From Rugalucina vietnamica (lineage: Eukaryota > Mollusca > Bivalvia > Lucinida > Lucinidae), in assembly GCA_964017185.1 (NCBI GenBank), contig OZ024878.1:4216151-4280150 (forward strand): a stretch of 64,000 bases of DNA, written 5' to 3'. Position 1 is the first letter of the stretch; each line of letters begins with the position of its first letter. The notes beneath the pieces are model-generated. The model had not been told where the DNA came from. It saw only the letters and a program-made list of their open reading frames with translations, and did no database searches. The position numbers were made by a program, and so were the translations under genes. Below, piece by piece: positions 54,221-64,000 of the stretch.

Positions 54221-54459
54221 TTATTACTGGTATATCAACTTCACTATCAGTAATCTAGATTTTCTATGCATATCAGTTTTATACATTTTTAAAGATACTG
54301 TAAGCCAATTAATTTTTTTCAAGCAATTTAACTTCACAAGAACAAAGACTTAGAATTTGCAAAAATATATGATCATACATGTATGTCACTGTGAAAATGT
54401 CCATTTTGAGACAAGTGCATTTTTCTTGCATAGATCTTCTGTCAGTCTGAAAAGAAATT

Positions 54460-54720
54460 GCTGCGAAACATTACGAAAAGACACCCATGCAGTGTACAGA
54501 GATTTTTTTTAGTTGTAAAAAATGAAAATTTTATTGGAAAAAAAATGATGTTTTAAATATTAAAACATTGATTGTTGATACACGTTAGAACTTCATGCGG
54601 TTCTAACAAGTACCCACAATCTATATTTTGGACCAAAAATGAGAAAAATAGTTATACCCCTGCAAACCCAATTTTCACTAAATAAAAGTGGGGTTTAAGG
54701 GGGTATTTTTTTGCACAGAC
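54460..54720. mobile_element. Foldback repeat with GTGGGTAC palindrome, copy 3
   Basis: CATTGATTGTTGATACACGT...AAGTACCCACAATCTA centre and a GGGGTTTAAGGGGGTAT right flank. Confidence 0.65.
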
Positions 54721-54854
54721 ATGTTATCCTGATGAATATGCAAGAAGAAAACAATTGGAAATTAAATGGCCCCCCAAAAAATTAGTTGAATTACAGAAGT
54801 CGCTTCTCTTATTGCATGTTAAAATGATAACCTTTCATATTCATATTTTTTCAG

Positions 54855-54923
54855 GGCCAAATACGTTTAATGAAAACGAAACTATAGCAAAGTATGAAAT
54901 TATGGACGGAGCTCCAGTCAGAG
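54855..54923 (+). CDS. VPS26: VPS26 exon F
   Basis: Codes GPNTFNENETIAKYEIMDGA then PVR; ETIAKYEIMDGAPVRGES is a near-invariant family signature continued in exon G. Acceptor TTTTTTCAG at 54854; donor GTGAGT at 54924. Phase 1 in and out. Confidence 0.96.
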
Positions 54924-54944
54924 GTGAGTCTACTGTTTAACCCA

Positions 54945-55165
54945 TTTTTAACAAATGGATTTTCCCATCATTATCATTTGGGTGAGTCCACTTTCTTTTT
55001 TAGGGGCGTCAGGAGTGATATTTAAATTTTATTCAATTTTTCGATAAAAATTCTCTAAGCAAACAGAATAGCCCCAGATGGAACGCCGCGTTCTGCGGCG
55101 TCACATCTGGGGCTATTCTGATTGTCTGTGTCCCTTAAAAGGGACGCAGACTTTAATGAGTTAAA
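54945..55165. mobile_element. Repeat with ATAGCCCCAGATG palindrome, copy 1
   Basis: The palindrome CAGAATAGCCCCAGATG...CATCTGGGGCTATTCTG surrounds GCCGCGTTCTGCGGC; flanks contain GTGAGTCCAC and TTAAAAGGGAC. A reverse-oriented relative is at 60345-60590. Confidence 0.7.
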
Positions 55166-55385
55166 AAATGCTAAATGTTTTTAGCTAACAGTGAGATTGG
55201 GGATAATTGTGTACTAGTAATGTGTTGTATAGAAAGCAGTAAAAGCAGAGGTTTAAATCGAACCACAGAAGTAAGACGATGTGCAAAGACAAAATATGCC
55301 ATCAGTAAAAGTGATGGTCAGAAATTTGATTCTACGAGAAGCAAAGCAAATTATCTCTAAGGGCGATGAAGTCATTGCTGTAAAA

Positions 55386-55600
55386 TGAGCCGCTGCACAA
55401 GAAAACCAACAATCTGCATATGCAAAAACAAAGACGCAGATCAGCTTCACAGTAACTGTGAAGCTGATCAGTGCCTTTGTTTTTGTCACATAGATAGTAC
55501 AATTCCTCTTCTTCTTAAGTCTGAAATTTCAATTGTACAGGCTGGTTTGTGTCGGACCTGGTCGGAACCAAATTTGTTGGTTTTCTCACGCACAGGCTTA
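55386..55600 (+). mobile_element. GAGCC-MITE copy 7
   Basis: Complete copy with hairpin CAGCTTCACAGTAACTGTGA: both arms changed relative to other copies but still complementary. Confidence 0.88.
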
Positions 55601-55679
55601 AATGTTTTCGTAACAACCTGTGGTTTCTCCCATTGAATTACAATGATAATCGGAATCAGTTGATGTTTAAAACTCCACT

Positions 55680-55897
55680 GTTTTTCCTATGCAAAAATGA
55701 AGGTGCAGATTAGTTGTGCAGTTACTGCACAGATTAGCTGTGCAGTTACTACACAGCTGATCCATGCCTATCCAGGGATAGTATGAGCTGTCTTCTTCTC
55801 AAATCCAAACTTTCAAGCTTCTAGCCATCTTCTTTGGCTGCACAGAACAGTTTGTGTCAGACCGGGTCCGAAATCCCGAAGACCAGTTTCCTGGTGA
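55680..55897 (+). mobile_element. GAGCC-MITE copy 8 (decayed)
   Basis: Diverged copy with duplicated TTGTGCAGTTACTGCACAG hairpin sequence and GTGTCAGACCGGGTCCGAAA. Ends about 45 bp before VPS26 exon G. Confidence 0.75.
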
Positions 55898-55941
55898 AGC
55901 TGATCTATGTTTTACCATTTTCTATGTTATACCATTTTCAG

Positions 55942-56084
55942 GCGAATCCATTCCAATCCGGTTGTTCCTCAGCGGGTACGAGTTGACTCCAACCATGAGA
56001 GACATCAACAAAAAGTTTTCAGTCCGCTACTACTTGAATTTAGTTCTAGTCGATGAAGAGGAAAGACGCTATTTTAAACAACAG
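55942..56084 (+). CDS. VPS26: VPS26 exon G
   Basis: Codes GESIPIRLFLSGYELTPTMR, then DINKKFSVRYYLNLVLVDEE and RRYFKQQ, the conserved C-terminal half including the region that contacts VPS35 in known structures. Acceptor ATTTTCAG at 55941; donor GTTTGT at 56085. Ends in phase 0. Confidence 0.97.
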
Positions 56085-56134
56085 GTTTGTAATATTACAC
56101 CTACGTAAGTTTACAAAAGGATATCTATGCCTTA

Positions 56135-56796
56135 AGGGCCTGTCACTCACTCACAAGTTGAAGCCCCGACATGCTACGAGTTGGTACGAGTTATAAGTCG
56201 CCGCTTGTCGCTCGAGTTGCCACGAGTTATGTTGAAAAAGTTTAAAAGCTGTCACACACTCACGAGTTGAAGCTATGAGTTAGTGCAAATCACAACTTGC
56301 CGCATGTCTCGCGAGTTGCTACGAGTTGTAATGCCCTACAAGTTCTACACGACATCCCTACGATATAAGTCGTGGGAACTCGCGGATACTCGTAGGAATG
56401 TCGTAGTAAACTCGTGAGATGTAGTAGGAACTTGTGAGAAGTCTCCTTCAAAATCGTAGCAACTCGTAGGTATCTCTTAGGCAACTCGCAATGTTTGACA
56501 AGACGCTGAGAATGCACGACATCCCACGACATTACTACGAGTTCTGTACGACAAGCTACAAGATCAGTACGAGTTATGCCCCGCCTACTTTAAGAAGGCG
56601 AGTTGCTATGACTTGCTACGAGAATTTTAAACCGTTTAAAATTCTCGTAGCCTTTCCACGACATGCTACGAGTTAGGAAGAGTTCTGCACGACAACCGCC
56701 GACATAGGGTGAGTTCTGCACGAGTTGCTACGAGTTCACAAAAAAAGTGGGCCGAGCTTAACTCGTAGGTCCAACTCGTGAGTGTCTGACGGGCTT
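56135..56796. mobile_element. TA-flanked element with CGAGTTGCTA-word interior
   Basis: Inverted ends AGGGCCTGTCACTCACTCAC and GTGAGTGTCTGACGGGCTT, flanked by TA. The interior consists of reiterated ACGAGTT, GCTACGAG and AACTCGTAGG words. Terminal AAGCCCGTC...ACAC is shared with the element at 15766-16383. In VPS26 intron G-H. Confidence 0.8.
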
Positions 56797-57189
56797 TAGA
56801 TGAGAAAAGTCTCTAAAAGCCTATAATCGAGGGGTCAGTTCTTAAAACATGCAAATTTTAAACTGTATTTTTTGGGTATATATGTGTGACAAAGGATTTG
56901 ACAGCGTTCCCAAATGCCAACAGGTGGAGATAACTCTTGGTTTTTGTACCTACCCAAATATTTACATCTCAGCTGAGATGAGAGCATGAAAAAAGTTGTA
57001 TAACCTCGGGCCTAGGCATCTCCAATGTTTTCGATGACACTTTACATGTATATTAAAAAAAATAAAACTCTGTCACCTTTGAATGCAGAGAAGGCCCTAC
57101 CAAGAAAGGCTTGTCAGGGTCCAAACTATTTGCAGAAAATAGAATTCATAATAATTAAAATAGTCCAATTTCATGGAGACTCAAATAAA

Positions 57190-57418
57190 TGAGCCATTGC
57201 ATAAAAAAAAAGCATTCTACATATGCGAAACCAAAGATGCGGATCAGCTGTGCAGTAAGTGCACAGCTGATCAGCCTTTGTTTTCACTCCATAGATAAAG
57301 TTATGCCTCTTCTTTCTAAACCTGAAATTTCAAGGTTCTATTTTCTGTGGCTGTTCAGCCTTGTTTGTGTCGGACCGGGTGGAAACATAAGCTGTTGGCT
57401 TTCTCATGTGATGGCTCA
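57190..57418 (+). mobile_element. GAGCC-MITE copy 9
   Basis: Left end TGAGCCATTGCATAAAAAAA, hairpin CAGCTGTGCAGTAAGTGCAC (compensated pairing), right end CTTTCTCATGTGATGGCTCA. Confidence 0.85.
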
Positions 57419-57498
57419 AACCTTCTTTTACTATGTTTAGTATGTTTTTTTGTGGAGGCTATATTCATATGTATTATGTTTCATGGCTTGTAATGTTA

Positions 57499-57735
57499 TG
57501 AGCCGCCTCGTGGGAAAACCAACAATCTGCATAGTCGAAAACAAAGGCGCAGATCAGCTTCGCGGTAACCGCGAAGCTGATCAGCGCCTTTGTTTTCGCT
57601 ACTGGGATAGTACAATTCCTCTTCTACTTAACTCCAAAATTTCAAGCTTCTAGCTCTTTTCTGAGCTTGTACAGGCCAGTTTGTGTCGGACCTGGTCGGA
57701 AACCCCGAAGACCGGTTTTCTCACGTCGCGGCTCA
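57499..57735 (+). mobile_element. GAGCC-MITE copy 10
   Basis: Well-preserved copy: TGAGCCGCCTCGTGGGAAAA, hairpin CAGCTTCGCGGTAACCGCGA, right end GGTTTTCTCACGTCGCGGCT. Ends 19 bp before VPS26 exon H. Confidence 0.92.
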
Positions 57736-57754
57736 TTTTATGTTATGTTTACAG

Positions 57755-57913
57755 GAAATCACCATATTCAGAAAAGCTGATAAAGTTCGCAAACAGCAGA
57801 GCACTCACCAAACCACCCATAGGTCCATGATGCAGCATGTATCCCAGCAACCAACAGAGAGCACAGAGAACCAATCACAACCAAACTCTGATTCAACCAA
57901 TGAGAAAGACTGA
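57755..57913 (+). CDS. VPS26: VPS26 exon H (C-terminus and stop)
   Basis: Codes EITIFRKADKVRKQQSTHQT and a low-complexity Q/S/T/N tail ending SDSTNEKD, then TGA at 57911. The EIxxxRK start is typical of the family; the variable hydrophilic tail is where paralogues differ. Acceptor TGTTTACAG at 57754. The 3' UTR end is not identified. Confidence 0.94.
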   Translation, partial: EITIFRKADKVRKQQSTHQTTHRSMMQHVSQQPTESTENQSQPNSDSTNEKD

Positions 57914-57974
57914 TACAAAATCAGTTTGATTGTGTGGACTTGTTATTTGCTCTTGGCTCAGATCAACAGAACAA
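57914..57974 (+). other. VPS26 3' UTR start
   Basis: Begins after the TGA. The polyadenylation site is not evident; the transcript may run into the MITEs that start at 57975. Confidence 0.5.
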
Positions 57975-58115
57975 TGAGCTATGTCATGAGAAAACCTGCC
58001 TTTGGGCTTTTCAACCATGTCAGACACAAACCAAGCTGCACGACCACATGAGAGGGTTAAATGCTTGAAGCTAGATGGATTTAAGATGAAGAGGGATTGT
58101 ACTATATACAGTCAA
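57975..58115 (-). mobile_element. GAGCC-MITE copy 11 (truncated)
   Basis: TGAGCTATGTCATGAGAAAA to GATTGTACTATATACAG; lacks the hairpin half. Confidence 0.75.
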
Positions 58116-58243
58116 TGCCATTCACACATTTGCATCTGTACATGTGTACAAAGCAGGTTTTCACATTCTGTGGCTCAGATAACCTGTTTGATGGTAAACT
58201 ACTTTTTGTCAGCTTTCTTAAGAAGCCCATGTAGGAACTAATT

Positions 58244-58459
58244 TAGCCACGATGTGAGAAAGCCAGTCTGTGGGTTTCAGACCAGGGCTGACACAAACCA
58301 GCCTGTACAGTCAGAGAAAATAGCTAGACGCTTGTAATTTGGGATGTATGAAGAAGAGAGATTGTATTAATTTGTAGCAACAACAAAGGTGCTGATCAGC
58401 TGTGCAGTGTGCCTTTGTTTTTGCATAGGCAAAAATCTGGTTTTCTCTTGATGTGGCTC
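58244..58459 (-). mobile_element. GAGCC-MITE copy 12
   Basis: Reverse-oriented and decayed: AGCCACGATGTGAGAAAGCC at left, GTGCTGATCAGCTGTGCAG hairpin remnant, GTTTTCTCTTGATGTGGCTC at right. Confidence 0.75.
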
Positions 58460-58534
58460 TGTCATGAAATCCTCTCTACAGTAGTTTTCATTGAGAAATA
58501 AGAAGAAATATTCATTATCATAAAAAACATCATA

Positions 58535-58770
58535 TGAGCCGCCGCATGGGAAAACCAACAATCTGTATAGGCGAAAACAAAGGCGCAGATCAGCTTCGCG
58601 GTGACCGCGAAGCTGATCAGCGCCTTTGTTTTCGCTACTCGGATAGTACAATTCCTCTTCTACTTAAGTCCGAAATTTCAAGCTTCTAGCTCTTTTCTGT
58701 GCTTGTACAGGCCAGTTTGTATCGGACTTGGTCGGAAACCACATTGTTGGTTTTCCCACGAGGCGGTTCA
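58535..58770 (+). mobile_element. GAGCC-MITE copy 13
   Basis: Well preserved; hairpin CAGCTTCGCGGTGACCGCGA; near-identical to copy 10. Confidence 0.92.
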
Positions 58771-58877
58771 TATTTGACAGCATTAATACAGCTAGTTTTG
58801 CTGACTATTGTACAGGAATTCAAGAGGCAAATGAATCAGTCAAAATTCTGTGTGATAGGTATCCCTAATATTTAATA

Positions 58878-59097
58878 AGAGCCATGTCATGAGGAAAGCA
58901 GATTTTTGCCTATGCGAAAACAAAGGTGCAGTTCAGCTGTGCAGAAACTACTACACAGATAGTACAATGCCTCTTCTTCTTAAATCCGAAATTTTGAGCT
59001 TCTAGCCTTCTCCTTTGGCTGCACAGTCCGGTCTATGTCAGACCTGGTCGTAAACCCTGAAAACAGGTTTTCTCGTGACACGGCTCATATGATTCCA
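58878..59097 (+). mobile_element. GAGCC-MITE copy 14
   Basis: AGAGCCATGTCATGAGGAAA at left, GGTTTTCTCGTGACACGGCT at right; right half of the hairpin deleted. Confidence 0.85.
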
Positions 59098-59290
59098 ATC
59101 TTGACTTCTGCTCAGACTTTTGAAAAAAATGAACTTTGAGTGTAAATAACTTTCCCTTGCATATGTTACTGGTGTATGAAAGCACATTGAAAACTGGTTG
59201 ATTACTTGGGTTATGTGTGCTAAATTAAGTGGGAAGGATAACTGACCAGCCTGACTGTTTTCAATGAGACATGAACCATATAATCAAAAA

Positions 59291-59582
59291 TACCATATTC
59301 ATTCTAATTAGCGCACATACTCTAATAATCGCACACCCTGATTGATTCCGAACTCACACTGCTCGACTAGCATTACACATTATTACCATATTAATTAACA
59401 TTAAATGATCAAACGCTATCTTGAAACACTTAATTGAAATCATTATTGATATTTTTGAAATTGATATTTCAGCAAACTATATGTTGTTTTCGATCGTTGT
59501 GTGCGCTAATTACAACAATATTTTGAAACTTAACTCTCAGTTATTCTGAAAAAATTAAGTGCTAATTAGAAGGAATACAGTA
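59291..59582. mobile_element. MITE with TACCATATTCATTCTAATTA ends
   Basis: Left TACCATATTCATTCTAATTA and right TGCTAATTAGAAGGAATACA are inverted. GCGCACA and TGTGTGCGC blocks are repeated inside. Confidence 0.75.
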
Positions 59583-59859
59583 CTTTTGTAGCGGTTGTTA
59601 GGGAAATAAATCACCCCAAGAATTTGGTTGAAAACCATTATGTAAATGTGGGAGCATAACTGTGTTTCATGGCTCACCTGTTGTTATTATGTGTCATAGA
59701 GGTACATGTACAAAGTAAAATTATCAAAATCCAGAAAAATCATCCACCATTTGAAAAAAATGTTCAACATGATTACAACTCATCAAGAAAAATCATCTAC
59801 CGTTTGAAAAAATGTTTAACATGATTAAGACTCGTCCTAAAATAAAGGACAACAGCTGC

Positions 59860-60140
59860 ATTTTTCATCACATCAGGAAAACTTGTATGTGAAATATGTA
59901 CCGCCTTAAACCCCACTTTTATACTGGGGTTTGCAGGGGTATACCTAATTTTCTTATTTTTGATCCAAAGCATAGATTGTGGGTACTCGTTAGAGAGAGG
60001 CGGTTCTAACGTGTACCCACAATGTATGTTCTGAGTGAAAATATTTAAAAAAAAATCATTTTTTTTTTTTTTCAATGAAATTTTAATTTTTTGCTTCTGA
60101 AAAAATCTATGTATATTGCATGGGCGTGTTTTCGTAAGGA
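59860..60140. mobile_element. Foldback repeat with GTGGGTAC palindrome, copy 4
   Basis: AGATTGTGGGTACTCGTTAG...CTAACGTGTACCCACAATGT centre, with GGGGTTTGCAGGGGTATACC at left and GCATGGGCGTGTTTTCGTAA at right. Confidence 0.7.
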
Positions 60141-60344
60141 GTTCTTGCTTATTGAAATCTTTTTAACTTCATTTTAGAGGGATCAAAACATCTCGTTCAT
60201 TAACATTGATAGGATGAGTAAAAGAGGGAAGAACGTTTCCATTAAAACCTTGCAAATGTTTGTATGTTTTATTTAATGATTGTTAATGATTATTGATATG
60301 AATTGAGTGTCAGATGCATTGTAAAAAATTAAACAGAAATACCA

Positions 60345-60590
60345 TTAACTCCTATAAGCTTGGCATCCTTTTTATGGGACATAGGCAAACAGTATAGCCC
60401 CAGATGTGATGCTGCAAAATGCGGCATCCCATCTGGGGCTATTCTGTTTGCATAGACTGAGAGAAATGTCATTGAAAAATGAGATAAAAATCAAAAATCA
60501 CTCCTAACCCCTAAAAATGACTGTGGACTCACCCAATTGTTAATGATGGGTGAATCCATTCGTTAAAAATCAGTTAATCCAAACCATGGT
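60345..60590. mobile_element. Repeat with ATAGCCCCAGATG palindrome, copy 2
   Basis: AGTATAGCCCCAGATGTG...CCATCTGGGGCTATTCTG around GCTGCAAAATGCGGC. Reverse-oriented relative of 54945-55165. Confidence 0.7.
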
Positions 60591-60649
60591 ACGTGCAATT
60601 ATAGTCACTCTGCATAAATCAACTATTACAACTTGAACTGAATATACTA

Positions 60650-60860
60650 CGAGCTGTTGCATGAGAAAACCAACAATTTGATATTCCGACCAGGTCCGAC
60701 ACAAACCAGCCTGTACAGTCCCAGAAGAAGGCTAGAAGCTTAAAATTTTTGGATTTCAGAAGAAGTGAGATTGTACTATCCATGTAGCGAAAACAAAGAC
60801 GCTGATCTGCATCTTTGTTTTCGCATAAGCAAATTGTCGGTTTTCTCATGCGAAGGCTCA
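60650..60860 (-). mobile_element. GAGCC-MITE copy 15
   Basis: Reverse-oriented: GAGCTGTTGCATGAGAAAAC and TTTTCTCATGCGAAGGCTCA ends; CCAGGTCCGACACAAACCAG block. Confidence 0.85.
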
Positions 60861-61211
60861 TAGGCTGTGCTAGGTCATTGGTGAATGAAGTTGCAAAAAA
60901 AAAAAAGAACAGTACATGCTACTCCAAGTTAATGCATGTACGTAGACTTTTGTTCAGTCAGATGTGACAGTAAATTACTCTGCGTTCAGAAATTTATGCA
61001 TGGGTATTCATTTAGCAATAATTCAATGTTTACAACTCATTTGTTAGCCAATAACTATACTGTAAATAGGGAAATGTTCGCAAGAACTTAATTTTCGCTA
61101 ATATTCGCGAACAAGTCTTCTCGTGAAAATAAAGTAAGCTTTATAGACAGAATTCAAGAATTTGGTATTAATTCGGAAATTGAAAATTCGCGAAATAAAA
61201 AGCTAACACAA

Positions 61212-61430
61212 ATTTCAGAACTAACAATTTGCATATGCGAAAACAAAGGCGCAGACCAGCTGTGCATTTACTGCACAGCTGATCAGCGCATTTGTTTTTG
61301 CTACAAGAATAGTACAATCCCTCTTCTTCCAAAATTTCAAGATTCTTGCCTTCTTCTGTGACTGCACAGGCTGGTTTGTATCAGAGCTGTTTGGAAACCA
61401 CATTGTTGGTTTTCTCATGTGACGGCTCAT
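61212..61430 (+). mobile_element. GAGCC-MITE copy 16
   Basis: Hairpin CCAGCTGTGCATTTACTGCA, right end TTTTCTCATGTGACGGCTCA; left end missing. Confidence 0.82.
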
Positions 61431-61853
61431 TTGTAAGGGTAAATCAATGATTGTCTGTGCTGAAAGACTTTTGATTGTATTTTATTTTAATCTGCAGGAT
61501 TTTCGATGTTTACATAATACATCACTACACATACCGCAAGTTGAGAGTATGAATTTACGCAAGTTTGTACACATTAACTGTTTTTGAAAGTTAGATGAGG
61601 AAAAAGCAAACATCTTAGAATTTGAGATTGATATCTTGAATAAGGTTCACTCTGTACACAGTGGATTCATTCCCTTTCTTTTCATTTGAATAGACATATT
61701 AAGTGACTGAATATGTATATGTGAATATATAAACATGAATGTGTCTTGAATGGTTATGTGTGTCTGTATTGTAACAGAAAATGTGAATGCTGTGCATTGA
61801 TCAACTATTATTTCATTTGTTTTTTTCTGTATATTTAGCTGCAAGCCATTAGA

Positions 61854-62090
61854 CGAGCCACTGCATAAGAAAACCAACAAAACGCTTTGTTGAAAACAAA
61901 GGCGCAGATCAGCTTCGTGGTAACCGCGAAGCTGATCAGCGCCTTTGTTTTCGCTACATGGATAGTACAATCCATCTTCTTCTTAAATCCGAAATTTCAA
62001 GATTCTAGCCTGCTTCTGTGCTTGTACAGCCCAGTTTGTGTTGAACCTGGTCGGAAACCCAAATTGTTGGTTTTCTCACTCACAGGCTCA
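61854..62090 (+). mobile_element. GAGCC-MITE copy 17
   Basis: CGAGCCACTGCATAAGAAAA at left; hairpin CAGCTTCGTGGTAACCGCGA; GGTTTTCTCACTCACAGGCT at right. Confidence 0.88.
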
Positions 62091-62151
62091 TATTGTATAT
62101 TTTACATTACATGAACAAGTCTGTACTACTTTATATTTCTTGACATCAAAT

Positions 62152-62384
62152 TGAGCCACATCATGAGAAAACCGGCTTTTCACATATGTGACTAAGCGCA
62201 GATCAGCTGTGTAGTAATTATACGGCTGATTAGCACTTTTTGTTTTGGCTTCAAGGATAATACAATCCCTATTCTTTGTGTCAGAAATTTAGACCGTCTA
62301 ACCATCTTCTGTGCCAGTACAGCCTTATATATGTCAGAGATGGTTGGAAACCCAGAAGGCCGTTTTCCTCATCATACGGCCCAT
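62152..62384 (+). mobile_element. GAGCC-MITE copy 18
   Basis: TGAGCCACATCATGAGAAAA to CGTTTTCCTCATCATACGGC; hairpin decayed (CAGCTGTGTAGTAATTATAC). Confidence 0.82.
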
Positions 62385-62387
62385 ATA

Positions 62388-62624
62388 TGAGCCGCGTCTT
62401 GAGAAAATGGGATAATTGCCTATGCGAAAACAAGGGCGCAGATCAGCTTCGCAGTAACAGCGAAGCTGATCAGCGCCTTTGTTTTTGCTACTCGGATAGT
62501 ACAATCCCTCTTCTTTCTAAATCCAAATATTCAAGCTTATAGCTATTTTCTGTGACTGTACATGCTGGTTTGTGTCAGACCTTGTCGAAAATCCTGAAGA
62601 TCGGTTTTCTCTTGTAGCGGCTTA
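62388..62624 (+). mobile_element. GAGCC-MITE copy 19
   Basis: Immediately follows copy 18 head-to-tail. Hairpin CAGCTTCGCAGTAACAGCGA; right end GGTTTTCTCTTGTAGCGGCT. Confidence 0.88.
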
Positions 62625-62746
62625 TATAGGAATCATAATGCTGTAAATATTGCACAAGATATACACAGAAAGCTGTTTGATTATGCAGCTATGGATTTTA
62701 GAAAATGAAGTTTTAATGGTTTTATATAAAGTAAAAGTATTAAATA

Positions 62747-62983
62747 ATGCAATAGTCATTCGTAACCATGGTCCCCACCCCCGGGGAATAGCGGGGTCTT
62801 TGACTTTTGGTCCACGGTCCTTTTTGCCTATAAAGTTAACCCTGGGTATTTCCCCTGCACTGCCATGGAAAAACTTTGGTCAAAGCCCCGCTCATTTCCA
62901 CGGCTATCCCCCGCCTTCCCCCAGGGTTTGGAGGGGTGTGTGTGGGGGGGGGGGGAGCTGTGGTTACAAATGACTAATGCATA
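62747..62983. mobile_element. MITE, AGTCATTTGTAACC ends, copy 2
   Basis: ATGCAATAGTCATTCGTAAC at left, GTTACAAATGACTAATGCAT at right; interior GGGGAATAGCGGGGTC and a G run near 62944. Confidence 0.8.
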
Positions 62984-63171
62984 ATTCTGACAGATATGAT
63001 GAAAATACATTCCGTTTTGAAATAATTGGCTGTGAACAACAACCCTCTGATTGTAAATTTTGAAGAAAAATTTTAAAGGTAGTTATAAGATCATGTCTTT
63101 GAGTTCACCATGTAAGCAGAATAATGCCTCATCTATTAAGTAGACTACACCTTTCCTATTAGTTTGTCATT

Positions 63172-63413
63172 TGAGCGTAGTGGAGAGAAAATCAGGCTTC
63201 TGGATTTCAGACCGGCTCCAGCAAAACTGGATTGTACGTCATTAGGAAATACATGTAGCTACTTTGGTGAAATTTTGGATGTTGTGAGAAGAGTTTTTGT
63301 ATTATCTAAGTAGCAAAAGCAAAGGTGCTGAACAGTTGTGCTGTTATCACACAGCTGATCTGTGCTTTTGTACTTCCATTAAAAAAAAGCTGGTTTTCTC
63401 GTGACTTAGCTCA
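63172..63413 (-). mobile_element. GAGCC-MITE copy 20
   Basis: Reverse-oriented, decayed: TGAGCGTAGTGGAGAGAAAA at left; hairpin GTGCTGTTATCACAC; GGTTTTCTCGTGACTTAGCT at right. Confidence 0.78.
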
Positions 63414-64000
63414 TTTATGAAGTGCAATAATATGTAAGTGCTTGAAATCATGTACAGAATTGTAAATAATTTCATGATTCATTTCGAGAAATGTGGTTGA
63501 AAATGGATAAATGTCATTTCTGTATAAACAGAATAATTTCAATGGCGCACATTTTTGTTGTGTATTTTTGTTAGTTGATAGGCAAAATGTTTTATTTTTT
63601 GTCAATAGAATTCTAGGGGTTTGACAAAATCTACATTTGGGAAGTTAGGGAAAGTATTTTATGATATTCTTTTGGTAGTTTTCATGGTTTTCAATAAAAA
63701 GTGTCCGGGAACCTGTCAGAAGGTTCATCTAGGCCCTGATTGCAGGGGAAATTAGTAGGGTTTTTACCAAAAAGGTGTCATCACAGTGCCTAGCACTGGT
63801 TTGCTGGCTGTAAAACTAGTGCCCGCAATGCCCTGGGAAGAGGGGGAGCAGTAGTTTCAAATGACCATTATGAAAACTATCCGGTAGAACTGCCTTTAGA
63901 ATACTCAATATCTAGGCAACTGACTTTTCTGCCGTATACTAATGTTTAATAGCTTTCCACAAAGCTTGTCAAAAGTTATTCATTTTGGCAAGTAGTTAGA
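63414..64000. other. Window end, no recognisable gene
   Basis: AT-rich; contains a decayed right end of the AGTCATTTGTAACC MITE family at about 63820-63875 (GTTTCAAATGACCATTATG). Nothing else supported. Confidence 0.5.

Noticed and set aside
58378-62542. Frames with SENKGADQLRGHREADLRLC-like peptides
   Set aside because: All translate the palindrome of the GAGCC-MITE; the peptide recurs only because the MITE does.
1-64000. CRISPR arrays, rRNA and tRNA genes
   Set aside because: None seen; the tandem arrays have no unique spacers and the genome is eukaryotic. A tRNA scan was not possible, so a divergent tRNA could be missed.

Overview
Eukaryotic nuclear DNA, most likely from a mollusc and probably a bivalve. 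The only host gene is a spliced VPS26 (retromer) gene whose protein looks lophotrochozoan. The non-coding DNA is packed with MITE and foldback families whose ends (GAGCC...ATGAGAAAACC and ATGCACTAGTCATTTGTAACC) recall families I associate with heterodont bivalves. The species call is inference.

Layout. (1) 1-14258: a satellite array of about 80 monomers of 177/178 bp, organised as an 18-monomer (3193 bp) higher-order repeat with local dimer, monomer and 7-mer gains and losses. (2) 14259-21609: no gene; a TA-flanked non-autonomous element built from short reiterated words (15766-16383) and a 2.1 kb repeat with a ~320 bp internal tandem array (18082-20171). (3) 21616-40009: a complete 18,394 bp Polinton/Maverick (adintovirus-like) element with identical 231 bp terminal inverted repeats, a perfect 6 bp target-site duplication (AGCCTC) and no broken genes. 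(4) 40016-47012: repeats, a 1.7 kb foldback, a dead LINE reverse-transcriptase fragment and a GACCGAAATGACC minisatellite. (5) 47013-57913: VPS26 coding exons in introns crowded with MITEs. (6) 57914-64000: more of the same MITEs and no recognisable gene.

The Polinton has a right-hand virion block, all on the + strand: protein-primed DNA polymerase B (one intron), packaging ATPase, three basic or glycine-hydrophobic small proteins, chromodomain integrase, small membrane protein, penton-like minor capsid, pVI/pX-like protein, double-jelly-roll major capsid, an unknown acidic protein and an adenain-like protease. The left end holds six accessory genes. Three of these share a near-identical promoter (CCAAT box, AGGTCAATCC, TATA) and each ends 25-27 nt before a 16-nt hairpin of the replication-dependent histone mRNA type (6 bp stem, TTTC loop, ACCA-like flank). 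A virus-like element borrowing histone 3' processing is the most striking system here.

The second strong result is in VPS26. A 107-nt sequence at 51561-51667 is a divergent copy of the 107-nt exon at 53338-53444, with the same phases. In the first 20 codons, 12 differ and every difference is synonymous. This is the signature of a mutually exclusive exon pair under selection.
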